Assembly: GCA_025435555.1 (NCBI GenBank)
Contig: JAIWWG010000091.1
Location: 53,058-117,057 of the forward strand
DNA: 64,000 nucleotides
Direction: 5' to 3'
DNA from: Chytriomyces cf. hyalinus JEL632
Lineage: Eukaryota > Chytridiomycota > Chytridiomycetes > Chytridiales > Chytriomycetaceae
The notes below the pieces were generated by a model, which was not told where the DNA came from, searched no databases, and was given only the letters and a program-made list of their open reading frames with translations. The position numbers and the translations under genes were made by a program. Of the stretch, positions 40,411-52,060 are shown one piece after another (positions within the stretch are counted from its first letter, which is position 1; every line of letters begins with the position of its first letter).

Positions 40411-43147
40411 ATGCAACGGCGCCGTGTTGCAGTCACGTACGGCAAGAACCGAACTCGGAGCCATGTCGAACTCAAAGACATTGCGTTCCAAGAAGAGGAG
40501 CCCGAATCGCTGGACGAAGGTCGACCCCATGCCGTCGAGTCGAGCACCAGAGAGCACCCACCGTCTCTCACTCAGACCCCATCTGCCGATGAAGAGGGCT
40601 TTCTAGGAACTGAATTGCGGCCCAAGGAACGTGAGTACACTGTTGCGCATGCTAACCCGCCAACTTCTCACACTCTCTTCAACCCTTCAGCCTCGGTTTC
40701 GCCAAATTCCAAGCGCGTTGCGCGAATGAAAGTTTCGACAAACACTCGCAAACGGCAGCTCAGCCCTGAACCAGTCTCGTTTGCTCAAAAGCAAATGGAA
40801 CTTGAAGCTGCAAAAAAGGAAGCCGAGAAAAGGAGGAAAGGCGTAAAAGCGAATGGTTCGCTTGTTCAACCTTCTGCGACATTATCGAATCCTGGAGCCC
40901 TTGTTTCGAACGCTGTGTCCGAAGTGGAGTCGCAGCAATCGAATTTGCACCCAAACGCTGTTGCGTTCACATATGGGAAATCACGGAGCTTTCTGCAAGC
41001 CTCGCTTCCAGAACAAGACGATACCGAAAGTAATTATTTAATGGGCGTGGATGAGGGCCTCGAAAGCAGCGACGACGATGAAGAGGTATGCCTTCAACTC
41101 TCACGTTTCATCGTGTCACTCAAAATTCACGCAACGGCTTTTCGCAGAAACTGAAGGAGCTTCGCCATGTCCATGAACTTCAAGAATCTGGAAAAGCTGC
41201 AAGATTCTCGGACGAAATCGAATACATCTTGTCTGGTCTGGCTCGCACTCAAGCCATCGGGATGCGTAGAGCCAGTTTTCTCGACTTGGGCGGCAAATGC
41301 CTCAATCTGCAGTTTTTGTTGCAAGCTCGCGCGCATAATGTCCTTGCATTGTTTTGCGAATATATCGGGGATCAAGACCAGGTCTTTCAATATTCATCGA
41401 AACTCCCCCATGCCAGCCATCTAAGCTCACAAATCAAAAAACAGATCATTTCAGCCATATCATTATTCATTTTGTATTGCATGTGTCAAGATCGGAGAAA
41501 TGCGCTTGTGCTTTCAGACCATGCCAACGTGATTCCCTTCGTCATCGAACAACTTTCCATAAAGAAGGATGTTTTACAGAACCCGCCAAAGAACAAATAC
41601 GAAAGAGCGTTTGTAAATAGTTTTTTTTTTCGCGTGGTTTTATTTTTTGTTGCGCTCTTACTGATCCTCTATTTTGATTTCTCCTTTCTTGGGCTCAAGG
41701 TTGATGATGTTCGAAAATTAATCGAATCAGCCGGGCTCATCGAATCTGCGCAGGTAATCTTGAAACAGAAAATAAGCAAAGGTGTCTGCAAAATAATACT
41801 AGTCTGAACTCGAATCGTCTCTCAGATTTCCAGTTTTCATCTGGCACTTCTCTGCATTGACCGGCTGCTGCCTACCATTTCAAATCAAAATCGCGCCCAA
41901 TCCATCACACAACTTTTTAACGAAAAGAATCTGGAGGGTCTCATCCAAGTCAAGTTTGTGAAATCCTGTGAACTCATTCTTCAAACGCCTGTCTGCAACG
42001 CGTCTGGAGCCAAACAACCGCATATGGAAAACAAACTGTGTTCAGAAAGGATCAGCTTCTTAACTGCATATCTAAAAATCGTTCGGTTCTTGCACGGTCA
42101 TTCAGCAACTCGTGGGAAAACTGTCGTGTCTCCAAGTTTTGATTTTTGGAAATCCGTCGTTGCTTTTTTGCACGCTGTTTTCAATAAGTTTATGCTTCTG
42201 GATGCGGAGAATACTGTCAGTTGAGTGCAGCATTTTTCAAAATTTGGTTTACCTCACTCAACTAACTGTAGCTTATACACACAAACAGTTTTCGAGGCCG
42301 TTTTAATCTGCACGCAAGTTTTGATTGACGTGTCTGCTGAGGATGGACATTTACCTCTGGACATCAATTCATGCAATGGAGCAAAGCTTGCATCGTTGAT
42401 CGCAATTCATTCCTGGGAGTTTTTGGAGTCGAATCAACAGCAAGTTCAAGTGGGAGTTGAAGATTCGAACAAAGACGCGCGAAAATTGGTATCTGATGCA
42501 TTCTTGCAAGAGCATTCTGCCGTTCTCGTTTCTAGTTTGGCTCTGCTTGCGAACCTCGTGCGAAATGATTCTGCTCTGTGCAAGAACTTTCGCGACTTGG
42601 GTGAGTTTTGTCATTTTTTGCGAGTGGTCTCCCATTGACGTGTCAGCTGATTTTTTTCATGCAACTTCCAGAGTTGAACCTTCACTGTAGTGCCTCTATT
42701 TCCGACTCTTGTGCTTGTCTTGTAAAGTCGCGCATCTTGTCGCGAGTACTTAATTTATTCAAAGGATCTGTCAAAAATGACCACGTGAGTTGCTGGGCAT
42801 GCATTGCATTGATCCAATATTTGCTGACAGAACTCTTTCAGTCAATGGTCCCAAAAACGGCCCCAGTTATCATTTGCGCATTAATCGGCTGTCTAACATT
42901 GGACCAGGACACTGCAAACCGAGACTTTGTCCACTGCTTAACAGACGGTTACATTACCTTTGCGGAAATGGGAAATCTTCTTGACTCATTTGCAAAATTT
43001 CATGCCACCAATGGAGCTGATGGACCAACTTCCTCAGTTGATCAAACAGCAAATGATGTTGTGGAGAGCAGTGGGAATGATGGAGGAGGTATATTGAAGC
43101 AAATGGATCAGCTGATGGAAGTAGCACAAACATTGCAGAGGCTTTGA
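40411..43147 (+). CDS. WAPL-like: WAPL-type cohesin release factor
   Basis: Seven exons: 40411-41085, 41148-41381, 41445-41612, 41700-41753, 41826-42219, 42289-42600, 42672-43147; 770 aa. All introns are GT-AG and 62-87 nt, with phases consistent. The N-terminus is basic and disordered, with two TYGK motifs (VAVTYGKNRTRSH near residue 7; AFTYGKSRSFLQ near residue 190) as in WAPL/Rad61 proteins. The WAPL fold begins at ARFSDEIEYILSGL, then RRASFLDLGGKC and FLLQARAHNVLALF, and continues as HEAT-like helices (SLALLANLVRNDSALC; WACIALIQYLLTELF). WAPL, with Pds5, opens the cohesin ring and releases it from chromatin in the nucleus. No lesion seen. Start ATG 40411 preferred over an in-frame TTG upstream. 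Confidence 0.88.
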
Positions 43148-43149
43148 TT

Positions 43150-43610
43150 TTATGGAATTTGGGAAACTGGTTCTTTGTTTCAACTCAGGGCACACTGCCT
43201 TGTTTGTTATCATTGTACATATTGTTTTTTTTTATTTCAAGGTCCTTGTTGATGATTTCTGCAAGCATTCTTACATAACTTGAAGTGATTTGGATTATCC
43301 ATGACAAATCAGATGGATGGAATAAATACACTGACTGACTTTGATTGAATGCAGAGGAGAAAGAAAAATAGTCAGAGTCAGTTGTGTCTATTTAATTGCA
43401 AAGTAAAGAGTGTTATTCACAAGGTTTTTTTATTGGTCAGAGCTGGGCTGTTGGTTTTCTTTGTTGGCTGTTAGATTCTTTTGTCAGAAATCCATCTTGA
43501 TCTATATTGCGACAGCAGGTGTGTGCACCAACCAAATAAATTCTTGAAAAAAATGAAAGAAAGGACACGCCTTCACCAATCCCTTATCATGCACCCATCC
43601 TGCTACCCCA
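43150..43610. other. AT-rich 3' flank, no gene
   Basis: Follows WAPL; contains AATAAA-type signals (about 43320) and no open frame of note. Marks the border between the gene-dense part and the transposon-rich block. Confidence 0.5.
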
Positions 43611-43619
43611 AAATAGAAT

Positions 43620-45130
43620 AAACTAGGACCCTTCCTACTTTCTGCTCAATTTCGACCTCTTTTCCATTAACATCATCCACTTTAATTAAGTGGTAGACAA
43701 ATTGAGACTTGACAGGGTTGTAGTCAACAGCATCTGGTAAGTTGATCAGGTATCAAAATTCCTCTGCCCCAGTGTCAGTGTGGAAGTAGTTGACAAAGAC
43801 TAGCAGTTGGCTAGTAAGTGCTCTGGGGATCTACATAAGCACCAGCATCAACATACTTGGGCCTGATTGTGTACAGGAGCTGGTGACCATCTGAAATGAT
43901 CTTGCAAGAGCAATTCATGTCAGCTTGAATGTAGTGCTGGCCAGTCTGTCGATCTTTGAACTGCAAGATCTTGTGTAACTGAAGGGTTGTTTCAACCTAG
44001 GAAGCATGCATGCCATCCTTGGTGTAGTTGCTGGCAGGTGAAAGTGATGACTTGGATGGGCTCACTAGCTTGGCACATTTGGCAGCACTCTGAGGTTAGC
44101 CTGTACTGGGTTTGAAGGGCTTTGGAGTGATGCTGGGACCAGATGGGTGCACTGAACCTATTGGAGTGTACTCAGGACCAGACAGAGGATTCTCTCTTTC
44201 TTCCTCTGCATTTAGTTTCTGCACAGTTGCCTCCAATCCCAACTGCATTGGGAGCTTGTCGTTTGATGGGTGCCAATCTGCAACTTGGCAAATTTCCCAC
44301 CAAATTGAAAAAGTTTAGGAATTTTAGAAATTTTTGTTTGGACACAAAAAACAATGCAAATGAACAACTGCACCTGGTTTATCTGCCATCCATTTTCTGA
44401 TTGTCCTCATTTTTGAGTTTAGGGTGCTTGAGCTCCATGATTTCAGTGCTGGAGTATCTGCAACCTAGGTGCTTGCCAGTTGGGAGCTTGCCTGCATTGT
44501 CCTCAACGTAATTTTCAAGCAGGCTACTCATAAACCACAATGTCATGTTCCTTCCCCCCTGGCCTGGTGTCCAGTTGGTTGATCTGTCAGAAATCCATCT
44601 CAATCCTACAACATAGAATAATAGAAGGTGCTGATTTGGACAGGAGAAACGTCTGAACACTCAAGGTGGTCCAAAATCCTTGAGGAAGGTCTGAGGAACA
44701 GGTGGCTACATTTATCGGTGAATAAAATCAAGATAGATATAGGAATCGATGTGTTTATCTAAGAGATCAAAACAAACAAAACAACATGTAAAGTAAACAA
44801 CTTAAATAAAAACTGTCACTCGCCACTATGATTTTACTGCGTTGCACTTTATACTTCACAGTGCACTGCCTTTCGAGAACTGGACAATTCCCATTAAAGC
44901 ATGGTTCGGTAAATACTATCTTCTTCCATCTTGGCATCTGACCATCTTCCCCCAATGGCTTTGCATTTGTAAGGGTTAACATAGCGTTACACATCCTGAA
45001 GTTTGGCCTGACTGTAAACCAATTTCACACATGGTCGGTACTCTTCTTCCCTACACTGTTCCACCAGTAAGTATTCATCCTCTGATAGCATCATAGTATC
45101 CTTGTCCTTTTTAGCTTGCTATAAAGCTAG
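43620..45130 (-). pseudogene. Decayed minus-strand coding region, unrecognised
   Basis: Several minus-strand stretches read as protein but are interrupted by stops and shifts. About 45000-45130 gives MMLSEDEYLLVEQCREEEYR then RPCVKLVYSQAKLQ. About 44390-44560 gives KHLGCRYSSTEIMELKHPKL. About 43870-44080 gives LQFKDRQTGQHYIQADMNCS and HQLLYTIRPKYVDAGAYVDP. About 43610-43810 gives LLVFVNYFHTDTGAEEF and DAVDYNPVKSQFVYHLIKVD. I cannot name the family. Its position in a repeat-rich block suggests a mobile-element gene. Confidence 0.45.
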
Positions 45131-45433
45131 AGCAATTTTTCTCTGTAACACTTTTTTTTCCGCTGCTACAGGAAAGGAAACACAGCAGCTTCCTGACACA
45201 GGAGGATCACTTATTGTTTAAACACCAGTTCAAAAACCAAATACATCCCATTAGTTATCCCCAGTAATTCATGATTGCCTTTACAGAACTGCCGAAAGGC
45301 TATGCACAATTGCCCTTCACAGAATTCTATCTGCTATTGTATCTGGCATTTTGAAAAACGCCGGATTCTTCAGAAATAAGTCCAATTGAAAAATATTTAT
45401 TATCCCTGGACAAACACAGAACAGTCAACCAGT

Positions 45434-46729
45434 TCACCAGTCATCCCCCTTGACAGATAAGACTGGCTTGGTAGGGAAGGCGAGCAAGTCCTCCGGATTG
45501 GTACCTCTCTCGAACAAGACCACGAAGTTTGGAGGAAAGGATACCTCCACCTCGACACAACCCATTGACTTATGAATTTGGACACAGGCAGAAATGAGAA
45601 CGATGTCCCCCGGGCAGACTTTTGGTGCAACCTGGGAATTCTTGCTCAGGTCCTTTAAGTCAAACGGCTCAGGTACGACAGTCATACAATGGGATGAAAG
45701 GTTTGGCGGTCTTGGTGTCAATCATAAATGGCCGAGGTGGCTCAGTCTTGCTGCGGAAAGGGGTACCAGGAGTGGTCTGATCTTGCGTTCGAGAAGGCAG
45801 TGCCAAACTGGCTTCTGGGACCACGCTGATGGGGTTGAATGACCTTGAGTGGGGGACACTGACTCATAAAAGTTAAACTGGTGCAGAATAAAACGAATAT
45901 AATACGAATAAATGTTTACCGTAGGCGTGGCTGAACTGCGTGAACAGCTTATGGTCAGTGGTACCAGGGATTAAGCCAGTTCCAAACTCAAATCGTTTGC
46001 CCTTGACGATTTGGCCGTCTTTCAAAACGGTTCCTGCTTCCTAGCCAAGCCTGGAATGCAGCGGACGTCACCTCGTCACACAAGATTTGACAGTACATTC
46101 CGGCGACAGAGAAGGAGGAGTCTGCATGGGGTGGAGTCGAAAATCAAATTGCTCTCGTTCAAAACCATTGCAGGGAAAAGGAACAGTCGCAGGAACTGCC
46201 TTGTCTCCATTCAAAGTCAAAATAAAGTACCCTGGTGTATTTTGTAATAGAATTCTTAAAAAAAGCGTGAGTAGAAAAGAAATATTTTGGAAGATGGATC
46301 TGGCGTTTTAGAAAACAGGCGGATTCTGAAAGCGGAAATATCAAAAATGCAGGAGGTGATAGGGAATATAGGATGAAAGATCCGCTGTTTTTGAAATCGC
46401 AGGAAAGGAAGTCGGATTCTGAAAGCGGAAATATCAAAACAGGAGGTGATAGGGAATATAGGATGAAAGATCCGCCGTTTTTGAAATCGTGGGAAAGGAA
46501 GTGAACAATAAAATGTGGGCAGAATCTCACCTCCCATCTTTTCGGCAGCAAAGTACGAAACACCGTAGGAAGACAGGGAATGCGTAACGTCACTCAAGCC
46601 GACTCCATTTGCAACCACGCCGTGCTTTGCTTTAGTTTCACATATGTTGGTGAGCAACTGCGGAAACGCCGGACCTTCAAGAGGAGCTTGCAGGTGGTCT
46701 TTGATTTCAGCAGAGTTCTGTTGCGACAT
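45434..46729 (-). pseudogene. Unrecognised multi-exon gene, broken
   Basis: Exon 1 46531-46729 (ATG 46727-46729, MSQQNSAEIKDHLQAPLEGP) ends at a GTGAGA donor. Intron 46232-46530 is 299 nt and holds a tandem duplication. Exon 2 joins in frame: AAEKMG/GYFILTLNGDKAVPATVPF. Further blocks are KDGQIVKGKRFEFGTGLIPG and, after an intron starting GTAAAC, FNPISVVPEASLALPSRTQ. The last block is PKVCPGDIVLISACVQIHKS to SFPPNFVVLFERG. In-frame stops near 46078 and 46050 and a frame change near 45690 interrupt it. The C-terminal part resembles a small beta-rich (OB-like) domain, but this is only an impression. Confidence 0.45.
46319..46503 (+). repeat. Tandem duplication, unit about 92 bp, inside an intron
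   Basis: Two units read GGATTCTGAAAGCGGAAATA, then TCAAAA, CAGGAGGTGATAGGGAATAT, AGGATGAAAGATCCGC and TTTTTGAAATCG, GGGAAAGGAAGT with few differences. The GATCCGCCGTTTTTGAAATCG part also resembles motifs at 51355-51420. Confidence 0.85.
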
Positions 46730-47319
46730 TTTGAATAACAATCCGGTGGGAATGGTGTTGCTATTTAAGCAACGTGGGGTTAACAAGCCCATGCGTGAGA
46801 GTTTTAATCAGAGAAAATTTGTAAAAAATTTATTTCCAAACATCTCCTCCAATTGTTACACAGCAACGCCACTTCACTTGCCACATCAATCAAAATTGCA
46901 TCCATAGCCATAGTGCCAAACCTCTTTTCAATTTTCGGTGCGAACCAATATCTGCGTTCTCTGTAAGGCAATGGATGATGTTGTTCCTGGCGTGGCGATT
47001 GCCTGATGCTCAAATTGATGCGGGAACAACGTCACACTAAACCAGTTGGAGTTGCGAGCCACCTGATGGCAACGACAGCAAAATGTTGTTTGAGTGGCAT
47101 GACCAGACAGACTGGAACATGGACCTATCAGATTTTGAGAGACGTGAAGACCCAATTGGACAAGGACCCACTTTCCCACACGTTTGTTTTCCCACACCCC
47201 TGAATTGTTCTGTATAAGATGATCACCTCCTCTGATCAAATTTTCCAATTCACAATCCACGTTTGTCATGTTGTCATCAGCCGGGCAATCAAATATTGGT
47301 ATTGCTCTCAAATCCAACA

Positions 47320-49248
47320 TATGACACGATCTGAAATTCCCACTGTGTCCAAACGCCATCGTATTGCAGTCAATCGCAAGGAGAGTCGAGCATTGTTGTC
47401 GGCCGCCCATGACGAAGAGGGACGTTCCAACCAAACCCAGGAAAACTCCGTTGAAACGGAAAACGAACCTGGATGGGAGAAGGGGGTGAGAACACCTTCT
47501 CCAAGACGGTCCACGATCTCCTCGAAAGGTAATCATTGATGGTTTTGAGCCATACGTCTCCCATGACCCATCGCTAATGTTTCTATGTTTCAGGTGCCTC
47601 TCCTACCAGAGAAGGTCGCATTCGAAAACCATGCAATGAATCCTCTGATCGGTCAAGCAGTGTGCATGACGATTCGGACCTGTGAAACGGAGCTTGATCA
47701 AAGGGAAGGGGATGTTGGAAGTCCACCTGTCGGTAGTCCGAGTGGCCAGGGGCACCGATCTTCACCTCCGCGCAGTCCTGACAATCATCGTGGAAGCAGT
47801 CACAACGAGGCGGCCCTTGGCGCTCCCATTACTGGTGGGCGATTGCAGAATGAGTAAGTTCACTTGTCTTTGCAGGTGCAGAATCCGGCGATTTCTAAAA
47901 CACTGGAAATGCCAACAGATCAGTTCTCAAAATGACGACCACGAACCTGAACGTCACCATCGACCTGGCTGTACAATGAACCCCATAAGACCATCTCTGA
48001 CGTCTTCTACCAAATCCTCAATGCCAGCAGATTGCAGAACATTGACCCATCACTCGGCTTGCTGCCTGAATTTCATCTCGGTTGTCATGGAACCTGTACG
48101 GCAGTTGAACAAGGCTGGTGACGAGCTAACTCAGCTGTCAGTTGAGTACGGACCGGCCATGTTCTGCATCACCCAGCTCTTCTACAGGTAAGACGGTGAA
48201 ATTACAATATTCATCGCCTCCAGCTGGCAAAATGTGCAACAGGACCTTTATTGCCAAAACTCCTGAGACTCCGGAAGAGCAGGATTTAGCTGACAAGCAG
48301 TACTGTTCGGACTACTCCACGGCGTTCCCTCCAAAACCTGTCAGCAGGACAGCATTGGCCACCTTCAAGACAAACCTCAACCGCTTCCCAGACATCCTTC
48401 AGCTTGATTGCTTCAAGCGGATTGTTGACTTTGAAAAACTGCAGAGTGACCAAGACCCGGTATTGCGGCTGTCGTACCTTCTGAACGATGCTTCTCAGTG
48501 AGATTCTCAATTATTTACTATCATTGGTCAAAGTTCTGAACTTTTCCCAATCTTTGCAGGGCGGTTCACAAACTTTTGCGCCGCCTGTTTTTGAGCAGAT
48601 GTGACAGGCAAGTTCGGACGGTCCAGGAAAGACGCCAAGCTGCGGTCGACCAACAGCGAGTTCCTCCTCTTTTGGCTTGCCAAGTACTGCCAGGAAAAGC
48701 AAGGCAAGGTCATGTCAGTCAAGGGAACCGGCGGAAAGGGAAAAAAGGTTGTCGAGCAGCGGCAATCGATTGTTTAGTCGGGGACAGAAGAACAGATCAC
48801 TCGATTCTTGCTTGGCGACGACCCTCCCCTGATCACCAAGTACGACGGCGAGGTCTTTACCAAAGCCGCCAAAGCACTCGAAGCCCAGAAACTGAAGCAA
48901 GCTGAGCTTGAAGTCGAAGACACCTCAGGAACTGCTGGTACTGCTGACCAATCCGCTCCCCCCTTTCCGGCGCCCAGTCCCTCCACTGGTGAATCCGCCT
49001 CCTCTGCCAGTGTCGCGAAGTCCAGGAAAAAAGCTTCGAAAAGACAAAGCCGGGATTTGGAAGGTTCCGATGCAGGCAACAACGAGACCCATGACGACGC
49101 CTCAGCTCCCCCCAGAGACATTTACACTCGCGCGGTTCAATGGGAGGGAACTTCGTATGAGGTTCCGCAACGGTTCCTGGATAAGCTTCTGTCAAAGCGG
49201 CTGCTGAAGGAGGTGAGGGAAGAGGACGGGGTTATTGTAATTGATTGA
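47320..49248 (+). pseudogene. Unrecognised multi-exon gene in the repeat-rich block
   Basis: Spliced blocks on the plus strand. One at about 47320-47528 (MTRSEIPTVSKRHRIAVNRK) is followed by a clean intron (GTAATC...GTTTCAG, to 47594). A second block ends LQNE at 47852 with a short GTAAGT...TTTGCAG gap. Two blocks are in different frames at 47975-48180 (ISDVFYQILNASRLQNIDPS; VVMEPVRQLNKAGDELTQLS). Block 48238-48501 is TFIAKTPETPEEQDLADKQY. The last exon from about 48600 is TGKFGRSRKDAKLRSTNSEF, then FLLFWLAKYCQEKQGK, ending 49248, with TAG at 48776-48778 before SGTEEQITRFLLG. A Lys/Ser-rich basic tract precedes the C-terminus. No domain recognised. The in-frame TAG and frame change suggest decay. 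Confidence 0.4.
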
Positions 49249-49984
49249 TTTGGGATTTTTTTTACTACTGATGGCGGCTTGTCAATTTTTTTATTTAATC
49301 TGAATTTTTTTTTAACCCCAAATTGAAGTTGAATTGCACATAAAGAACCTTTGTCCTCCAAACTTTCTTAAACCATATGCGATCTCTATTCAGAACAGTG
49401 CAACCTCCTAACAGGCCAAATTTAGCAGCTGCTGAGGCCGGCAATTTCTATAACAATGGTGGGATAATCTTTTTCCAACAACACAGCTGACATTCAAATA
49501 CCCGACCATGCAGTTGGTACCTTGGGTCATATTGGAACAGATGAGGTGCACCGAACTCTAGCAAGGACTATTAATAAGCCTCACAAGCCGCGGTGCGTCA
49601 GTAAACAGTCTCCAAGTAAACTCCGCGCGGCAACAAGACTTTGAGTTCAAGCATGTCGAGCCAAACAATCTACAGCCGCGTTAAGAGAGATACAATCCCG
49701 AAACACAGCCTCCCATAGAATAGCATATCAAAAAAAAAACAGCCAATCCCGCAAAACATGCGTCTATGACCGGGAGGAATTGGAAACATTGGACAAGGAA
49801 TATCGATTTGGCTGTCAGCGTTGCGAAGAGGAACTCTATTTGAAGTGCGCAAAATCACTATCATATCAGAACATGACCAAACATTGTTGCCTTGTTTGTG
49901 ACTGTGGGTACGTTAAATCGAATTTAACATATGTTCATGCTGGACCATTTGTTGCTGTAAGTACATGTCCTTCTGAAGTGTTTG
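49249..49984 (+). other. Repeat-rich interval with a short Cys-rich reading frame
   Basis: From about 49740 to 49935 the plus strand reads SRKTCVYDREELETLDKEYR, then FGCQRCEEELYLKCAKSL and CCLVCDCGYVKSN, with a CxxC/CCxxCxC arrangement that could bind zinc. Upstream readings (VHRTLARTINKPHKPRCVSK, about 49540-49600) are broken by stops. Probably the remnant of a mobile-element protein; it leads straight into the dispersed repeat. Confidence 0.35.
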
Positions 49985-50500
49985 GCAAGTGAACCAATGT
50001 TGTATTTTGTTGCGGACCATGGTCAAGGTGGACCACTGGTTCTCATTATGTACTCTATACAATAAAGATAGTGAACTTTATGTACATGAAGAGCAGTAGA
50101 CATCACTTCTACAGCAAGCGCAACAAAAAGCAGAACCCACACGTGCTGATTGCACAAGGCTAGTGAAGTTATTCCCAAACAACTCCATCACTTGTTTAGC
50201 GCAGTGGTTAAGACATAACGGTTGGCACAATTGAACCACGGTTCAATACCCATCACTGACTTTCATTGTTTTGACCACTGGCACTTACCTGAGCCTCTAG
50301 CAACACCGCCAGGCTGTTGAACTCTGTTAACACACACCACTTGAGGTCTTCACCACACCATCAAGGGTGTCGGATCTATCCTCTATAGAAAACCAGTCGT
50401 ACTGCACACACATCTAAACACCTTGGCTGAAAACACATACAGTACATAGCTTATGTAGTTGAAACAAAGGTTTGAGCCCGGATGGGCGCTATTTGAGAAG
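49985..50500 (-). repeat. Dispersed repeat, copy 2 (inverted relative to 8 kb copy)
   Basis: Matches the reverse complement of 8270-8830 in two blocks (see the entry there). The plus strand here corresponds to the minus strand there. Between the blocks lies a tRNA-like element. Confidence 0.7.
50190..50262 (+). repeat. tRNA-derived element with Pol III A and B boxes (SINE-like)
   Basis: Box A TAGCGCAGTGGT at 50197-50208 and box B GGTTCAATACC at 50240-50250, 31 bp apart, as in tRNA genes. Stems do not close (no matching acceptor arm), so it is not a functional tRNA. It sits in the dispersed repeat, which suits a tRNA-headed retroposon. Confidence 0.6.
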
Positions 50501-50974
50501 TAGGGATCACCAGACCCTCTGGAACAGAGGGGATCTGGGATCTGAATACAGTACATAAAGTAAAACAAGAACGCTGCAACGTGCAGACATGGTAGGCAGC
50601 ACTACCAGTCAGCATTCGATAGCCAGACATCAGGGCTACCGCTGCCAGGTGCAGCGGTTACGCTAGCAGGTGTTGGGCATCACTCAGAGTCACTTTGTAC
50701 ATTGGTTGGATAGTTTTCGATTTAATCACCAACAGAGCAGCGCCAAGGCAAAAAGGCACTCTAGGGAACAATCTCCACGACTCATGGGCCCTGCCACCCA
50801 ATTTGAGATGATTTCACCCCCATGTGAAGGCTGGCTGTGCCCAAAAGTGGAGATATGTCCCTTAAAGTCGTGACAAACTGTTTTATGTGAAAAGGGTATA
50901 AAGGTAGCACCTCAGAATAGGCAATAAACATCAACTTGAACTACTACTCGAATTTATAACCATTGTACCGCGTG

Positions 50975-52060
50975 CTAGACCCTCCTACACCGACATATTT
51001 TTGCGCAACTTTCAACAGAATCTAAAGCGGATCCTGAAAATTGATGACCAAGTGATGAAATCGTTGGATGCCAAGCTTGTACAAATGTACGACATGTCGG
51101 AATTTGACGAACGTCTTTGTGGACTGCTGTTGAGCCGAAGTGGATTCTACGTAAAGGTTGATAACTTGCAGTATCCTGTTCACTGGAAAAATGACATGGA
51201 CAATACATTTTATGAAGGAACTCCAGGAGTATTTGCACCAGTGCAGAAAGACATGATGCAAATAGCCATGTGCCCGGAATGTTGGTAGCCATAATTCTGT
51301 TACCTACTTCTCACCTTATCTTCATGCGAGTGTCCAATTCTATTCTCCCTTAACAGAATCCGCCGTTTTTTAAAACGCGGGTTCCCTTAAAAGAATCCAC
51401 CGTTTTTCAAATCGGGGGAATCCTTTCCATCTTGTCAATCCTATTCTCCCGTTACAGAATCCACCAATTTAAAAATGGCAGATTGGTATCACTGCTGCAT
51501 CCCTCCAATCTCATAATGGTCCCTAATCCATTCTATAGCATATTTCAGGAGAGAATTCTACATCGCTATCTTCCAAAAAACCTGCCGCCATTGCAAACGG
51601 AAATTGGATTGGATACCTTCCAGCAGAATTTGTCAATGTTTCCTGCACAACTGAATCGGTTGTCAGTTTGATGCAACCGTGTATTTATCTGTCATCTGTG
51701 ATTGGGAATTCATCCCGAAAGACCATCAAATCTCACCACTACATATCTGTGTTTGACCAACCAGTCCTGCGGCATTTACCAGCAATGCCTTGGGATCACC
51801 TTCGAGTAAAACTGAAGAATTTGCTCAGATGTAGGCCAGGTACTCTGTCCAAAACTTTGCTGGAGACCTCTTGTCATTCTTTGAGAAGCACAACAAATGG
51901 CACAAGGAACACACGGATCTAATTAGGCCAGCAGCTGCTGCAAATTATGACTTTGGTGAAGGTAAACTGATGTTTACATTTGGTCCTATTGTACAAACTG
52001 ACTGGTTCTACAGGGAGTCCTCGCCATCAAGGGGTTCCAGACAGTGTATGACAAACTCGA
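50975..52060 (+). other. Broken plus-strand coding remnants
   Basis: At 51001-51288 a frame reads NFQQNLKRILKIDDQVMKSL, DMSEFDERLCGLLLSRSGFY and VHWKNDMDNTFYEGTPGVF, ending CPECW. At about 51517-51670 another reads NPFYSIFQERILHRYLPKNL, and at about 51850-51985 AGDLLSFFEKHNKWHKEHTD. No start codon or domain could be assigned. Together they look like pieces of one decayed protein gene, probably from a transposon. Confidence 0.35.
51345..51475 (+). repeat. Cluster of AATCCGCCGTTTTT-type motifs
   Basis: Three near-copies in 130 bp: GAATCCGCCGTTTTTTAAAA, GAATCCACCGTTTTTCAAAT and GAATCCACCAATTTAAAAAT, two of them preceded by ATTCTCCC(G/T)T(T)AACA. Related motifs lie at about 45350 and in the 46319-46503 duplication. 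Confidence 0.6.

Noticed and set aside
42785-42835. An eighth intron in WAPL (GTGAGT...GACAG)
   Set aside because: The segment reads as a helix typical of the fold (CWACIALIQYLLTELF) and keeps frame; splicing it out would delete it.
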